DNA of 64,000 bases from NCBI GenBank assembly GCA_026122225.1, contig JANEZZ010001866.1, forward strand, positions 806,001 to 870,000, read 5' to 3'. Below the pieces are notes generated by a model, which saw only the letters and a list, made by a program, of their open reading frames with translations, was not told where the DNA came from and made no database searches. The stretch comes from Heloderma charlesbogerti. Taxonomy: Eukaryota; Chordata; Lepidosauria; Squamata; Helodermatidae. Shown in pieces: positions 29,000 through 40,929 of this stretch. The first letter of the stretch is position 1. Each line of letters opens with the position of its first letter. The translations under genes and the position numbers were made by a program.

Positions 29000-31784
29000 T
29001 ACATCTTCAGGGGTCACTGAAATAGGTGTGGAATCTGGTGGGTCTGTTTGGGATGGACTGGGAAGTTGCCCCATCTCCTCCTTGCTTCATCTCCTCCTCA
29101 GAGCTGCTGCTGCAGGAGGATTCCCAAGTCCAAGGGGTCGGGGTCTGGATCCCGGCACACCGCCAACACTTATACTGTAAGATCCTCAGGGCAGGACACC
29201 GTTGCCTACATTGCTCTGCAAAATGCCATGTCCACTGAGCATCATACGTTACTGCCGTTAGTCCTCCCTTCCACCTGGGTACCTGGGTGCCTTCCTTATC
29301 CTAGATGAGAAGGGTCTTGATTGCTAGCTCTGCTCCAAGGAGGAGAGGCCAGGCAGAAGTTCAAAGAATAGATTCCAGGGCAAATGTGGAGGCCGCATGC
29401 AGCTGCAGTGTTTTCACATCAGGGCTGAATTTAGGGTCAGTTCCTGTAGGCAGCGAAGCCAAGGTCAAGAGGTCAGCTGCTTGTTCACTGCATTGATACA
29501 CACACACACACACACACACACACACGTACGTATGCACTCGTGTATTTATAGTCTCCAAAGAGTTATTCAGCTGCAACAAATCTCCATTACGGTCAACTCC
29601 TAGGGCGAGAGACAGCCTGTTCTCTATACCCTCCTCCAGCCTACAGGCAGATGCTCAGAGATGCAGCGTTTATGGGGATGGACAGCTGAGGTTGCAGGAG
29701 ACAGATCCCCCAGTACGGCATTAGATGAATGACTTCTTTGTGCAAAGTAACCTGGTGTCAAGGCAAAGACTCCTTCCTGGTGTGGTGTAGCCAAGCACAT
29801 AGGTGGGCGTTGGCCAGAAGAAAATAATTAAGTATCGGTAAAGGACTCCATCTCCTACTGGACAGTGACTTCATTCCTTACAGGCTCTTTTCAGCATCTG
29901 GTCTCTTTAGGGCTTGCATGGGGTCTTCATAGCTCTTTGATTGGGAATCTGTCCTATACACCATCCATATGATCCTCCTGGTTTGGCCTGGTGCCATGTT
30001 CCTGTCCTCTCTGCCATGAAGGTCAATTCCTACCTTACCAGGAGCAGTCCTGTGGTTCAAGGATCAGGAAGATACCGTTAGCAGGGGAGCTGTCCAGCAG
30101 AAAGCACAGTGAGATAGACGTTGCTTCGGCAAGGGCTAGGTTCCAACAGAGCAGCTTTACAGGGGATGTAGTTGTCCTACCTCTTCTTGGCTTGTCATTA
30201 GGGCCCCAACCCAGAGCATTATTCTTCTCATGAGTAGGGCTCAGGGATATTTGATGCACTTCCAGATGGGTGCTGTGCCTCTGGCTGGGGTCTATCTAGA
30301 CAGGCTGCCATCTTTGTTCTTGGCGGTGATCTTGGTGGGCTTGGGGCAGGGGGATTGGGCCAGTCCAGGTGCTTTGGCCCTTACAGTGCCACAGCCTCCT
30401 CCAGCAGGGCACCACTCCTGATGGTGGTCTCAGAGGGCTATCAGCATTCTCTGGTTGCATCTGACCCTCTCAACCATAAGGACAAACAACGGGACCCTCC
30501 TCTTCTTCTGAAGTCTCTCCATGCCCAGGGCCGTCCTGCCAGGAAGGCTGTGGCACACGGCACCTGGCCAGCAATGCCAAAGTGGCCCGGGTCTTTGCCA
30601 GGGCTGCAGTCAACGAGGCCTGCTTATGCGTCCTTCCCACCACCTGGCTCCAGGTGTTGCTGCTCATCCCTTCCCCTGCTCCTCCTTGACCTCCCTGCCC
30701 AGCTGCTCCCCTTTCCACTCTGCCAGCTTCCCTATCTACTTGCCAGCCCCTCAGCCTGCCTCCTGCCCCGCCTGACGGTGGGAGCCCACAGGGCAAAGGG
30801 GAAGGTCATGGGTGGGGCACCCAGCTGCGGTCAGCCCATCCATCTGGCGGGGCAGCAGGGGCAGTGCAGGCTGCAGCTGCAGGACCATGGAGAGCTCCAA
30901 GCAGCCGCCTTGCTCCTGCACCGGCTGGCACTTGGCTTCAGGGGCCCCTCCTGGGCCCGGCTGCAGCTCCCCCACCAGCCTGAAGAGGAGCGCTTTAAAG
31001 AGACAGAACTATGGCCTGGAGCCTAGCAAGGCTCCAGGTGAATTCCCGCCTGGTGTGTTGCTTTCACTGGTGAGCAGACACTCGGGAGTGCGAGGCCTCT
31101 GGTGTAGCAGGGGTGGTGGCAGGGGGAGAAATCTGGCCCAGGGGGCATTGTCCCTGGGGATCCCAGGTCAGGGGTCTCCAACAACAGAGGCTCCTGGCTG
31201 ACAGGCTCAGGCTTCAGCTTGTGATGCAGGTCTGGCTCGTGCTGCTCGCCTTTGTGGCCAGGCTCCTCCTTCATCTCTGGGTCTGGATCCCGGCTGCCTC
31301 CAAGGATGGGCTCATGACACATCTGCAGCCCAACCCCACTCAGACTTTGTTTTTGCACCTGGCTCTGCTTCTGTGTTGACCCTCTTGTGGAACCGCCCTA
31401 TCCCTCCATCCAACCGACATGCCAGCGTTTCACAGTTGAATATTATCCTGTATTCCTATTCCCACACTGAGGATCACCCCAGGAGCATCACCATTGTCAC
31501 CCTGCATAACACCCTGCCTGTTCTATGGAGTGCTCATGGAATGTGCAACTGCCTGTCCTGCACTGATTTAAAATAGATGGTGTCACACCTTTTGAGTGAA
31601 AATGGCCTAGACAAAAACCCGTGTCTTATCATATGTTATCCACCATTAGAAACTGAGACAAGCATGTAAAATGGCAGGCTGTGCTTGACAAGCTGCCCTA
31701 TTGCTCATGTGCCTGCATTTATTATTAACATGCATGTGCACTAGAGACAAGGTACAACATCACCCCCAACACAGAGAGATTTAG
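29000..31784. other. Long unassigned stretch
   Basis: About 2.8 kb without a recognised repeat or exon. (CA)n at 29,497-29,526. The subregion 30,350-31,350 is GC-rich (about the level of weak CpG islands, but CpG-poor). The 223-codon plus frame at 30,355-31,026 has no domain and repetitive Leu/Pro/Ser composition. Some parts may belong to unnamed LTR or DNA elements. Confidence 0.35.
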
Positions 31785-31840
31785 GGCGCAATCCTATGCA
31801 TGTTTAGACGGATCTCTGCATAGGATTGCGTCCTTTGCCT
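31785..31840. mobile_element. Very short MITE
   Basis: The inverted ends 'ggcgcaatcctatgcat' and 'gcataggattgcgtcc' enclose only about 16 bases. Relatives of this terminus are seen at about 6549 ('cataggattgcaccc') and 24,542. Probably an internally deleted element. Confidence 0.6.
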
Positions 31841-32639
31841 GTCAATACCTGGTGGAGACATCTGAAACCTAAAACATCATATCTGTAGCAACAGGAAAAA
31901 TCCCTCAAACCATTAAGAAGGCACATGCCCCTAGCCTCACCAAAAATAAGGGCACTGTTTTAAGTACCAGAAAAGAGGGAGTGTGAGGCTGCTGGCAAAC
32001 AGGGACACTGGAGCGCCTATATCCCATTCTGGCCCCAATCCTACCAGGACAGACACTTGTTGCTTCACTGCCAGTGGGCCAGCACAGCTCGCAAGATGAT
32101 CCTAATCTCTCAGGTTCCCTTTTGCACATTATGAGACTACAACTAGCCCATTGGGAGGTCCATCATCATCATCGTCATCGTCATCTCTCCATAATTAACA
32201 CATGGAAGGATGCGGGGGGGGGAGTGGGGAAAGGAAGGGAGAAGGGAGAGCACAGTAACCACCTGAGCTGGCCGTGCGCTCGCTGCTCTGGTTCCTCTTG
32301 AGCCTTTTGATGCCACCAGAGATAGAGGGATGACTGATGGGTGATTGCGGCTTATCTCACTGGGATCCATTTCATATCCTGTATAGGCTCTGTCATAAGG
32401 GGCTCTTTGTTGCCAGGCCTCTCATGAGCAGCAGACAACGCTGGTGGAAGGAAACCACAATGGGCCAGGAAGGAGGTGTGAACTGTTTCCCGGACAGACA
32501 GACTGAGCGAAGAGCTGCCAACCCCAGGGGAGTGTGTGTGCGTGTGTGAAGGTGAAGCCCCTGTGGTGGGGGCAGACCAGTCCAGAATCTCTTCTCATCT
32601 CTTCAGCAGCTCCAGAGAGAGTCACTGGCCAGGCTGGAA

Positions 32640-32960
32640 CCAAGACCTGGCATGCCAGGGCAACCGCTAAGGCCCAAGGCCCACTGCTGAAATCAGCACT
32701 GGGAGGGGCCTAAAAAAAAAGTCTGGCCTCATACCCTCAGGAGCAGCTGGCAGCTAACTACCACTTTCATACCCCGGAATGTTAGGGCATTGTGGAAAAT
32801 TAAAATGGTGGCCCCCGGCTACTAAGCACTGGTGCCACTTGTCATTGCTGCCAGGTAAGCCCACGAGGGACCACCAACAAGGCAGACAGCTGTCCCACTG
32901 GAGGGTACTTTTGCCCAGGGCACCCTCGGACCTGGAGCCATCCCTGCCCAGGAGAGATGA
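32640..32960. mobile_element. hAT-like non-autonomous element (probable)
   Basis: The right end 'gcccagggcaccctcgg', then 'ctggagccatccctg', is the inverse of the CAGGGCTGGC...GGGCAA left end seen in related copies (25,081; 52,298). The left end is unclear. Confidence 0.4.
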
Positions 32961-33149
32961 GCTCAACATTACATCCTCTTGTGGCTTCTGTGGGCCTCAT
33001 GTAGATCCCCAAACAAACTGGACAGTGTGGTGGACTTTCTCATCAGCCCCAGTGATGGAGAGGTCAGATGGCTAAGCGGTACCTTAGAATCAACAGCTTG
33101 GAGGATGGATGTAATTGGTCTTCAGTCGGTAGGTTGTGTGACCCACAGA

Positions 33150-33235
33150 ACATGTGTGTGTGTGTGCGTGTTTAAAGAGAAGAGGGGGAAAGGGAGGGAG
33201 GGAGAAGAGGACAAAAAAAGAAGCGGGGGGACACA
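33150..33235. repeat. TG microsatellite and purine-rich low-complexity run
   Basis: (TG)n at about 33,151-33,169, then a G/A-rich run at 33,177-33,240. Confidence 0.85.
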
Positions 33236-33244
33236 GAGAGAAGC

Positions 33245-33445
33245 ATAAATGTATTGTCCAGAGGGGTAGCTGTCTTAGTCTACTGCAGCAAAAACAATCA
33301 GGAGGCTTGTGGCAGGTTACAGACTAACAGATTTATTGCAGAGGAAGCTTGTGTGCATCTGACAAAGTGGCGATCTAGTTCATGAAAAGCTTTGGCTGTA
33401 AGAGCCTTTAAGCTGCCACAGGACTCCTGGGTGTTTTCGTTATAA
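33245..33445. mobile_element. Old amniote DNA-transposon fragment
   Basis: The sequence 'gtagctgtcttagtctactg', 'ggcaggttacagactaacag' and 'atttattgcagaggaagctt' has the arm order of a foldback element common in reptile genomes. The second arm is reduced to 'gccacaggactcctgggtgt' near 33,415. Confidence 0.5.
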
Positions 33446-34139
33446 ATATACCTTAGAAGTGCGTCCCACATTTCACTTTGGGACTGAAGGGGCGGGGTGT
33501 ATGTCCCTCATCTGAAAAGGTCAGAGATGACTGTTGTGCTCCCATTCATTCTGAAGGACTTCAGTGGGAATCTTCCCAGATATCTTTAACTGATGGCAAC
33601 CAAGACAGAGGGAACAGGAGAATGTGCCCCAGTTCTGGATGTCATGGGTTTTTGTTCCTCAAGCCGGTGTTAAACCATCTTCCCATAGCAGTTATACAAA
33701 TAGATCACAGTTTGGATCTTTGCCAGCCCATCTTCTCATTATTAATGATAATTATGGTTCTGCTCTACATAAGACTCCCTTTAGGCAAAGGAGTAATTGC
33801 CCTTTAAGAGCAGAGCACTCTGGGAGCCCTTAACAAAGTCTAAAACCCGTGTCTCTCGGGAAGGGGCTCAGTCTAGCAGAAGGACCTGTAGGAAGTGATG
33901 GGCCTAGAGGTCGGCTAGAGGAGAGGCCGTGATGTGTGTGGGGGGGCACTCCCCATCTTATTTCTTCGGATTGCTGGTGAGATCAAGGCTGATTTTGGAA
34001 TGAGCAAGAGCAGCCTGGCTCCAGGCCCTGGAGAGCCTTTGGGCAAGGCACCCTCCCCAGCAAGCCGGCTGTCTCACCACCATTGCCACCAGATGCGATT
34101 GCTCCTCCTCCTCAGAACCCAAGAGGAGCCCTGTGGGAT
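33446..34139. other. Unassigned stretch
   Basis: No recognised gene or repeat family. Confidence 0.3.
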
Positions 34140-34430
34140 CAGGCCCAGGGCCCATCCCGTCCAGCATTCTGTTCTCACAGAGGCCAATCAGCTGCCCACG
34201 GGAAGCCCACAAGTAGGATGCGAGAGCAACAGCCCCCTCCCGCCCATGTTCCCCAGCAACTGGTGTACACAGGCTCACTGCCTCTGGTTCTGGAGGCAGC
34301 ACAGTGCCAGCAGGACTAGTAGCCATCGATGGCCTTCTCCTCCAGGAATGTGTCTAACCCCCTTTTGAAGCCATCCAAGTTGGTGGCCATCACTACATCC
34401 TGTGGTACCTCCTCCTCTTTCTCAGCATTG
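34140..34430 (-). mobile_element. CR1-group LINE 3' end (type B)
   Basis: The minus frame reads VPQDVVMATNLDGFKRGLD then FLEEKAIDGY, the C-terminus of a CR1-group RT. It is followed by a non-coding segment with 'gttgctgggg' and 'gtgggcttcccgtgggcagc'. This is the clearest type B copy in the window and the reference for the others. Confidence 0.72.
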
Positions 34431-34435
34431 CTACC

Positions 34436-34640
34436 ATGTGCTTGCTTGACAGGAAGAGAGCCAGGGAGCCAGTCGGCCGGGGCCTCTGCCGCTCCCACCC
34501 CACCGCTGCTGTCTGGGGCAGAGCAAGTGGCAGGGGAACAAGCAGGGTGCGAAGATGAAGAGAAGGAGCAACTCCAGGGGATCTCGCCAGTGGGCCCGTG
34601 CTGGGCTGTGGGCCCTTGGCAGGTGCCTGACAGGGCTGAC
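34436..34640. mobile_element. Unnamed GC-rich repeat, related to 52.3-52.65 kb
   Basis: Shares with 52,495-52,620 the ordered blocks 'gggcagagcaagtggcag', 'ggagcaactcc' and 'gtgggcccttggcag'. Ends near 'tgacagggctgac'. Probably a hAT-like non-autonomous element. Confidence 0.45.
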
Positions 34641-34828
34641 GCTCGACGCAGGTCCTGAGTAGGACCTGCAAAGTCCAGCGACTTTGCAAGTCCAAAGTAT
34701 AAAAATGTCCAAGTATAAAAACAGCCTGAATAAAGCTGTAAAAACAGCCTGATTTGCAACTGGACCGTTCTCAGCTGAATGTCACTTTAGAGTTTTCTTG
34801 TGTGCACAACCTGCTAGGACCCCCCCAC

Positions 34829-34837
<9 letters not shown>

Positions 34838-34884
<47 letters not shown>
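34838..34884. repeat. (CT)n(CA)n microsatellite
   Basis: A CT run followed directly by a CA run. Confidence 0.95.
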
Positions 34885-34885
<1 letters not shown>

Positions 34886-35399
34886 GTTGAAATGAACTGG
34901 ACATCATGTAAGCACATTCATGTGCCCTTGTGCAACTTGTGTTAATTTCAGTGTAGCATCCCAAAGGAGGTTCAGGTAGGTTTCCATGCCAAGGGGAAGA
35001 AGCAACATGGAATGCACAGTCCAATCAATCTATCAATCAGTCATGCATCTTGGGCAGAATTCACCACACATATGGACTTCAGGGCTTGGCTATATCAGCG
35101 TATCTGATCCCTGTGCCAAACACCATGCAAAGAGGTCCTTGGATCACTGCTGGGTGCACCTGCTTGAAATGCTACCCCATACAAAATTTTTCCCCTGCAG
35201 GTAGAAAGCTAGCATGTCATAGGCAAAGTTAGACTAGTGCCATTCTCCTTGACATGTTCGTTTTCTACATGCAGGGATATAATTTTCTGAATAGGGTCAC
35301 GTGAACCCCAACCTATGGCCTTGAGCAGTACAACAGGTTTGCTATCTTGGTGGGTGAGAATTAGGCCTAGGTCTCTTACTAGCTCGGGATGAACCAGAG

Positions 35400-35630
35400 G
35401 AGGAGGAGGATTGCAGTTATATCCTATTTTTTTCCTCTTTCAGGGAACCCAACTCCTCTCCTTTCCACCTTACACTCACATCAACCCTGTGACGTAGGTC
35501 AGGCTGAGAGTCAGTGACAGGGCCAAAGTCACCCAGTGAGCTTCCTAGCCAAGTGGGGACTAGAACCTGGATCTCCCACGTCCCAGTCCAACACTCTAAC
35601 CCTGATACCACACTGGCTCTCAGGAGTGGG
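35400..35630 (-). mobile_element. SINE (type 2), nearly complete
   Basis: On the minus strand: the head 'gagagccagtgtggtatcag', a B-box-like 'aggttctagtcccc', then 'ctcactgggtgactttggcc' and 'cctacgtcacaggg'. The same element occurs in plus orientation at 40,930-41,135. A tRNA-derived, CORE/MIR-type organisation is inferred. Confidence 0.65.
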
Positions 35631-35689
35631 ATGCAGGGAGATGGCCGGCAAACAGGGGAACAAGGAGGGTGGATGTGCAATTCAAGAAA

Positions 35690-36077
35690 TTGGGGAGCCA
35701 GGCACTCATAAAGCCCACTGACAGGTATCCCCTTCTTCTCAGCCATGTGGGAACAAATGATACCACCAAGCGGAGCTACCAAGAAATCACGTCAGACTTT
35801 GAAGCTTTGGGAAGGAAACTCAAGAACTTTGGGGCCCCGATAGTTTTCTCATCCATCCTCCAGTAGTTAGAAGAGGGATAGAAAGGGAACGATAAATACT
35901 CCGGGTGAATGACTGGCTACGAAGGTGGTGCCGACGAGAGAGATTTGGATTCTGGGACCACGGGCTATACTTCCTGGAAGATGGGCTGTTGGCAAGGGAC
36001 GGGTTGCACCTCACAAAGGACAGGAAGAATGCGTTTGGCCATAGCATGAAGAACTTCATCAGGAGGGCTTTAAACTG
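35690..36077 (+). pseudogene. CR1 ORF1, C-terminal SGNH-esterase-type fragment
   Basis: The first frame holds SHVGTNDTTKRSYQEITSDF and LKNFGAPIVFSSIL, matching the hxGTND block of the esterase-like domain in CR1 ORF1. After a stop (about 35,866) and a frame change, a second frame has RVNDWLRRWCRRERFGFWDH and ARDGLHLTK, the block with the catalytic Asp-x-x-His pair (DGLH), ending RRALN and a TGA near 36,077. The domain is thought to help RNA-protein assembly or membrane association. The N-terminal half is missing. Confidence 0.75.
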
Positions 36078-36101
36078 AATCCTACAGGGAAGGGAGATGT
36101 A

Positions 36102-38985
36102 ATGTTGGGGGTAACAATGGACGAAGGCCCATGCACCGCAACAGAGAGAACAGCTCTAATAGCGCCCAATAATAGTCCTCAGACACATGTAGGAAGAAAG
36201 CCAGACCATGAAGCACATGGTCTTCGATGTCTATATACTAATGCCCAGAGTATGGGAAACAAACAGAATGAATTTGCTCTCTTAATATAGGAGGGAAATC
36301 ATGACTTGATAGGTGTAACTGAGACTTGACAAGATGACTCTCATGACTGGAATACAGCAATTGAAGGATATAACTTGTTCAAAAAGAACAGGTGGAACAG
36401 AAAGGGAGGTGGGGTTGCACTGTATGTGAAAAATTCATATCTCTGCACAGAAATACAGGAGGATGAGCTTGGTAGCCCCATCGAGAGCATCTGGATCAAA
36501 AAAAATGGAGCAAAGAATAAAAGGAACCTGGTGATCAGAGTCTACTACCAGCCACCCAACCAAGGAGAAGACAAGGATGAAACTTTTGAAAAGCAAATAG
36601 CCAATGTTTTAAGGAAGCATGATGTAGTAGTAATGGGGGACTTCAATTTCCCCGATATTTGTTGGGAGACAAATTCTGCAAAACATGGCCCCTCCAGGAA
36701 ATTCCTGACTTGTGTAGTGGATAACTTCCTCCTACAAAAGTAGAGGAAGGAACTAGAGGATCGGCTATCCTTGACTTGATCCTAACCAACAGAGATGACT
36801 TAGTGGATAAAGTAGCACTTACAGGAACTCTGGGGGAAAGCGACCATGTTGCACTTGAGTTCTTGGTTCTAAGGGAAGCAAAAGCCGACTGTAGTCAAAC
36901 GGGTACCCTGGATTTTAGGAAAGCTGATTTTAATAAACTCAGAACAATTATCAGTAAGGTCCCATGGCAAGCGACGCTAACGAGAAAAGGAGACCAAGAT
37001 GGGTGGGAGCTTTTAAAAAAGGAAATTCTCAAGGCACAATTACAAACAATTCCAACAAGAAGAAAAGGCGGAAGACAACAGAAGAAGCCAATGTGGCTTC
37101 ACAACAAGCTTGGGGATGACCTGAAAACAAAAAAGGACACATATAGGAAGTAGAAAGAAGGCCAAGTAACAAAGGAAGAGTACAGGCAGGTAGCACAGAA
37201 TTGCAGGGATGGCGTCAGGAAGGCTAAAGCTGAGAATGAGCTGAGTTTGAAAGGGATGCTAAAAGCAACAAAACAGCTTTCTTCAGCTACGTGCATAGTA
37301 AAAGGCAGAGGAAAGAAAGGGTGGTTCAACTATTAAATAAGGATGGCAAAATGATAACAGATGGCAAAGAAAAGGCAGAGGTGCTCAATTCCTACTTTGG
37401 CTCAGTCTTCTCCCAAAAGAGGGTCTATGACCCCCCCTGGCAAAAGTGAAGTACCGGCTGAAGGGGCAGGATTGCAGCTTGAGATCGACAGGCATATGGT
37501 CAAGGAACACCTCATTACTTTGAATGAGTTCAAATCTCCAGGGCCAGATGAACTGCATCCTAGAATAATAAAGGAACTGGCAGAAGAACTCTCAGAACTG
37601 CTGTCTATTCTCTTTGAGAAATCATGGAGGACGGGTGAAGTGTCAGAGGACTGGAGGAGGGCTAATGTTGTCCCTATCTTCAAAAAGGGCAAAAAGGAGG
37701 AACCTGAGAACTACAGACCAGTCAGTCTGGCATCAATCCCTGGGAAAATTCTGGAGCAGATGATAAAGCAATCCATCTGTAAGCACCTTGAAAACAATGC
37801 AGTGATCACTCGAAGCCAACATGGATTTGTCAAGAACATGTCCTGCCAGATGAATCTGATCTCATTTTTGATCAAGTAAACTCCCTTGTGGACTGTGGGA
37901 ATGCTGTAGACATCATATACCTCGACTTCAGCAAAGCTTTCTACAAAGTGCCCCATGATATCCTGATGAGCAAACTAGGTCAAAGTGGGCTAGAAGAAGC
38001 AACGATCTGGTGGATCCACAGTTGGCTACAGAATCGGACTCAAAGAGTGCTTCTCAATGGGACCTTCTCAAACTGGGGAGAGGTAACGAGTGGGGTACCG
38101 CAGGCCTCAGTCTTGGGCCCAGTGCTCTTCAACATTTTTATTAATGACTTGGAGGAGGAGGTGCAAGGAATGCTGATCAAATTTGCAGATGACACAAAAT
38201 TGGGCAGGGTAGCCAATACTTTGGAAGACAGAAACAAAATTCAAAGTGATCTGGATAGACTGGAGCGCTGGGCAGAAAATGACAGAATTACATTTCATAG
38301 GGATAAATGCCAAGTTCTGCACCTAGGAAAAAGAAACCAAATGCACAGTTACAAGATGGGGGATACGTGGCTCAACCACACTCCAAGCGAGAAGGATCTT
38401 GGAATTGTTGTCAATCACAAGCTGAATATGAGCCAACAATGTGATGTGGCTGAAAAAAAGGCAAATGCTATTTTGGGCTGCATTCATAGAAGCATCGCTT
38501 CCAAATCCCGGGAAGTACTAGTTCCCCTCTACTCAGCACTGGTTAGGCCTCATCTGGAGTACTGTGTCCAGTTCTGGGCACCACACTTTAAGAAGGATGC
38601 AGACAAACTGGAGAGGGTTCAGAGGAGGGCAACAAAGATGATCAGGGGACTGGAAACAAAGCCCTATGAAGAGAGACTGAAAGAACTGGGCATGTTTAGC
38701 CTTGAGAAGAGAAGGCTGAGGGGAGATAGGATAGCGCTCTTCAAGTATTTGAAAGGTTGTCACAGAGAGGAAGGCCAGGATCTCTTCTCAGTCATCCCAG
38801 AGTGCAGGACACGGAAGAATGGGCTCAAGCGACAGGAAGCCAGATTCCAAATGAACATCAGGAACAATTTCCTGACTGCTAGAGCAATACGACAATGGAA
38901 CCGATTACCTGGGGAGGCGGTGGGCTCTCCCACGTTGGAGGCATTCAAGACGAGGCTGGACAGCCACCTGTCAGGGCTGCTCTGA
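36102..38985 (+). pseudogene. CR1 ORF2 (endonuclease and reverse transcriptase), broken
   Basis: The endonuclease part (36,102-37,153) shows [34 protein letters not shown] and GESDHVALEF. The RT part (37,361-38,985) shows GPDELHPRIIKEL, WRRANVVPIFKKG, NYRPVSL, then LDFSKAFYKVPHDIL, GVPQASVLGPVLFNIFINDL and KFADDTKLG, and the C-terminal [14 protein letters not shown]. Damage: in-frame stops at about 36,288, 36,330 and 36,741, a frame change before 36,776 and another before 37,888. The usual GVPQG is GVPQA here. The last 365 codons are open. Confidence 0.9.
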
Positions 38986-39369
38986 CTTGGATTCCTGCAG
39001 TGAGCAGGGGGTTGGACTCGATGGCCTTGTAGGCCCCTTCCAGTCCCACTATTCTATGATTCTATAAGGCCTCCACATGTGTCTTGGAAGCCTTTGGCCA
39101 GAGCAGGGAGAGCTTCTGAGGGGGCGGGGCCTGAAAAGCAGAGCACCACCCCGTTTGTGTTCCACCCCTCCCTCTTGAGTGGCTCACCACAAAGGGCTGC
39201 AGAATGCAGAGCAAGAAGCTCTGCGTTCGAATTTTCCCAGGTGCTCCAAGGTTTGTTGGGAGAACTGTATATTTTTCTCCTAGTCCTGCAAGTCAGAAGC
39301 TGAGACAACCCGCCGAGTACTCCACTCCTGTCGGATCTTCACCTTTAACTCCCTTGCCTTTTCTGTTCC

Positions 39370-39880
39370 AGCCCTGCTGACATTTGGAAGTGGGAGCTGG
39401 AAGTTGCTTATTTCAGCATTTCCAAGGTTTAATTTCTCTCTCCCCCCTCCCCCCTCCCAAGTTGTTCTTGTTCAAGGCTGTGTTCAACCCCTGCATTAAT
39501 AAGAGTCCACTTATGAAATGGGGGGCAGGAGGCATGGATTTAAAGAGGAAAGGCGGCCCCTGCAAATTCCCAGCCTCTCTAGCAGTGGGATTGTCCTTTC
39601 ATTGGGAAGGTACAGAGATGGATTAGGGCGGGGGCGGCTCAGGGTGTAATTTCTCAAATGCTGGCACTCAAGGAACCTCTCTTCCTAATCTCTGGTGTTT
39701 TTAATGGGAGAAAGAGGAAGCATTACCAAAAAAAGCAACATTTACTCTTTCTAATTTGCAATCTCCTCAGTTACCCAGCAGGGTCAGCCACACTGATGAA
39801 AATATTGAGTGGAGAAAACTTTTTACTATCCCTCATCCTGGTTGCTATAATTCTAGAACAGGAAGAAATGTCAGAAACAC
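39370..39880. promoter_or_regulatory. Candidate conserved non-coding block
   Basis: Repeat-free except for a C/T run, with 'cattaataagagtccac', 'ggtgtttttaatgggag', 'tctaatttgcaatctcc' and 'aatttctcaaatgc'. Support is from composition only. Confidence 0.3.
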
Positions 39881-40104
39881 ATCCAAAATGGTTAGGGATG
39901 GCTATCTCTGTACCGCCCAACCCTGTCTTTAGATGTGGCAATTCCTGATGCCCCAGAAGAAAATAGGGGTGTGGGACTCACAATCAAGCACATCAGGAAG
40001 AACACACACCCCCCTCCAGCTCTAAATGAGGCTGCTGTTGCTGAGAACCTAACTTGATGGTAGGGGAACACTGAACCCTGTCTCCTCAGTAACGTCTAGT
40101 AAAA

Positions 40105-40440
40105 CAGGGTTGTCGAATCTCTTTCAGCCGAATTCCATTTTGGAGACGCTCCCGGGGACTGCACCCAGTGGTGGGTGGGACCACAGGCAAGGAGGCTGGG
40201 CTGAAATACCAAAATACCAGCCTATGGTAAGTCAAGGCTCTTGTGGCCTGTAGCTGAGTCCTAGGAGAGGCAGGCCAGACTCTTAGAAAGAGAGAAGAAA
40301 ATTGCACAAAAGCCGGGAAACCACAAAATGATTGGCAGTCAGGAGAAAGTGGGCGTGACCATCTGGGGAACTCCAGGGGGCCAGATTGAGACCTCAGGCA
40401 GGCCAGATGTGGCTCACGGGCTTGAGGTTCAACACCCTTG
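40105..40440. mobile_element. hAT-like non-autonomous element with perfect 8-bp duplication
   Basis: 336 bp, starting 'cagggttgtcgaatctc' and ending 'ggttcaacacccttg'. The repeats tagtaaaa at 40,097-40,104 and 40,441-40,448 are identical. The inverted ends resemble those of 44,699-45,021. No transposase frame. Confidence 0.88.
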
Positions 40441-40454
40441 TAGTAAAAGAAGCA

Positions 40455-40790
40455 CATGACACAGGCCCAGCTTCCTTGGGCAGCTGCCGGGGCCCAGCGC
40501 AGTGCCGGGGCCCACCATCACTGATACCTGCCCTGGACCTCCTATGCCAGGTAGTGGGTGGGTAAAAGCCACCTTCCAAAATTTCCCACAATGCCACACA
40601 GAGCGATGCTACACTGAGCACTCTAGAGCACCGAGGGAAAACTAAAATGGTGGCTTTTCAGCTTCCTGCCACTGCCGCCAGGTAAACCCATGTCCACAGG
40701 GGGAGGGGAACAACTGATGTAGGAGGGGGGCAACCAGCTGGCACTTCTGCCAAGGACTCCCCAATCCTAGAGCCCTGACATGGAACGACA
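40455..40790. mobile_element. Probable hAT-like element, GC-rich family
   Basis: 'cttgggcagctgccggggcc' at the left and 'ccaatcctagagccctgac' at the right fit the GC-rich family (52,298-52,644) with reversed ends. Boundaries are approximate. Confidence 0.4.
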
Positions 40791-40929
40791 TCACTCCACT
40801 TAGTTTCCTTGTCCGCAGCAGCCAATGAACGGGAGGGGAGTGGGAAGCTGTCCAACGTGGTGGTGTGGCATTGCATGATTTTTTCAGGAGACGTTACCAG
40901 AAAGATGTATGTGGGGGACATGAGTTACC

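Larger units (their letters stand above)
35640..39066 (+). mobile_element. CR1 LINE, nearly complete, inactive
   Basis: About 3.4 kb on the plus strand: the C-terminal part of ORF1, the whole ORF2 region, a ~75-bp 3' UTR and the ATTCTATGATTCTA tail at 39,050-39,066. The 5' end is truncated inside ORF1. Both ORFs are broken. It is the longest CR1 in the window; the 3' pieces at 0.9, 13, 23.6, 58.2, 61.2 and 62.3 kb align to its last 300-800 bp. Confidence 0.93.

Noticed and set aside
30355..31026. 223-codon plus-strand frame as a host gene
   Set aside because: Compositionally biased (Leu, Pro, Ser, Gln), no domain and no conserved motif; comparable frames occur on the minus strand of the same GC-rich segment.
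32143..32560. Host exon candidates in short frames around 32 kb
   Set aside because: No domain, no coherent splice sites, and low-complexity CAT/ATG runs explain the open frame.
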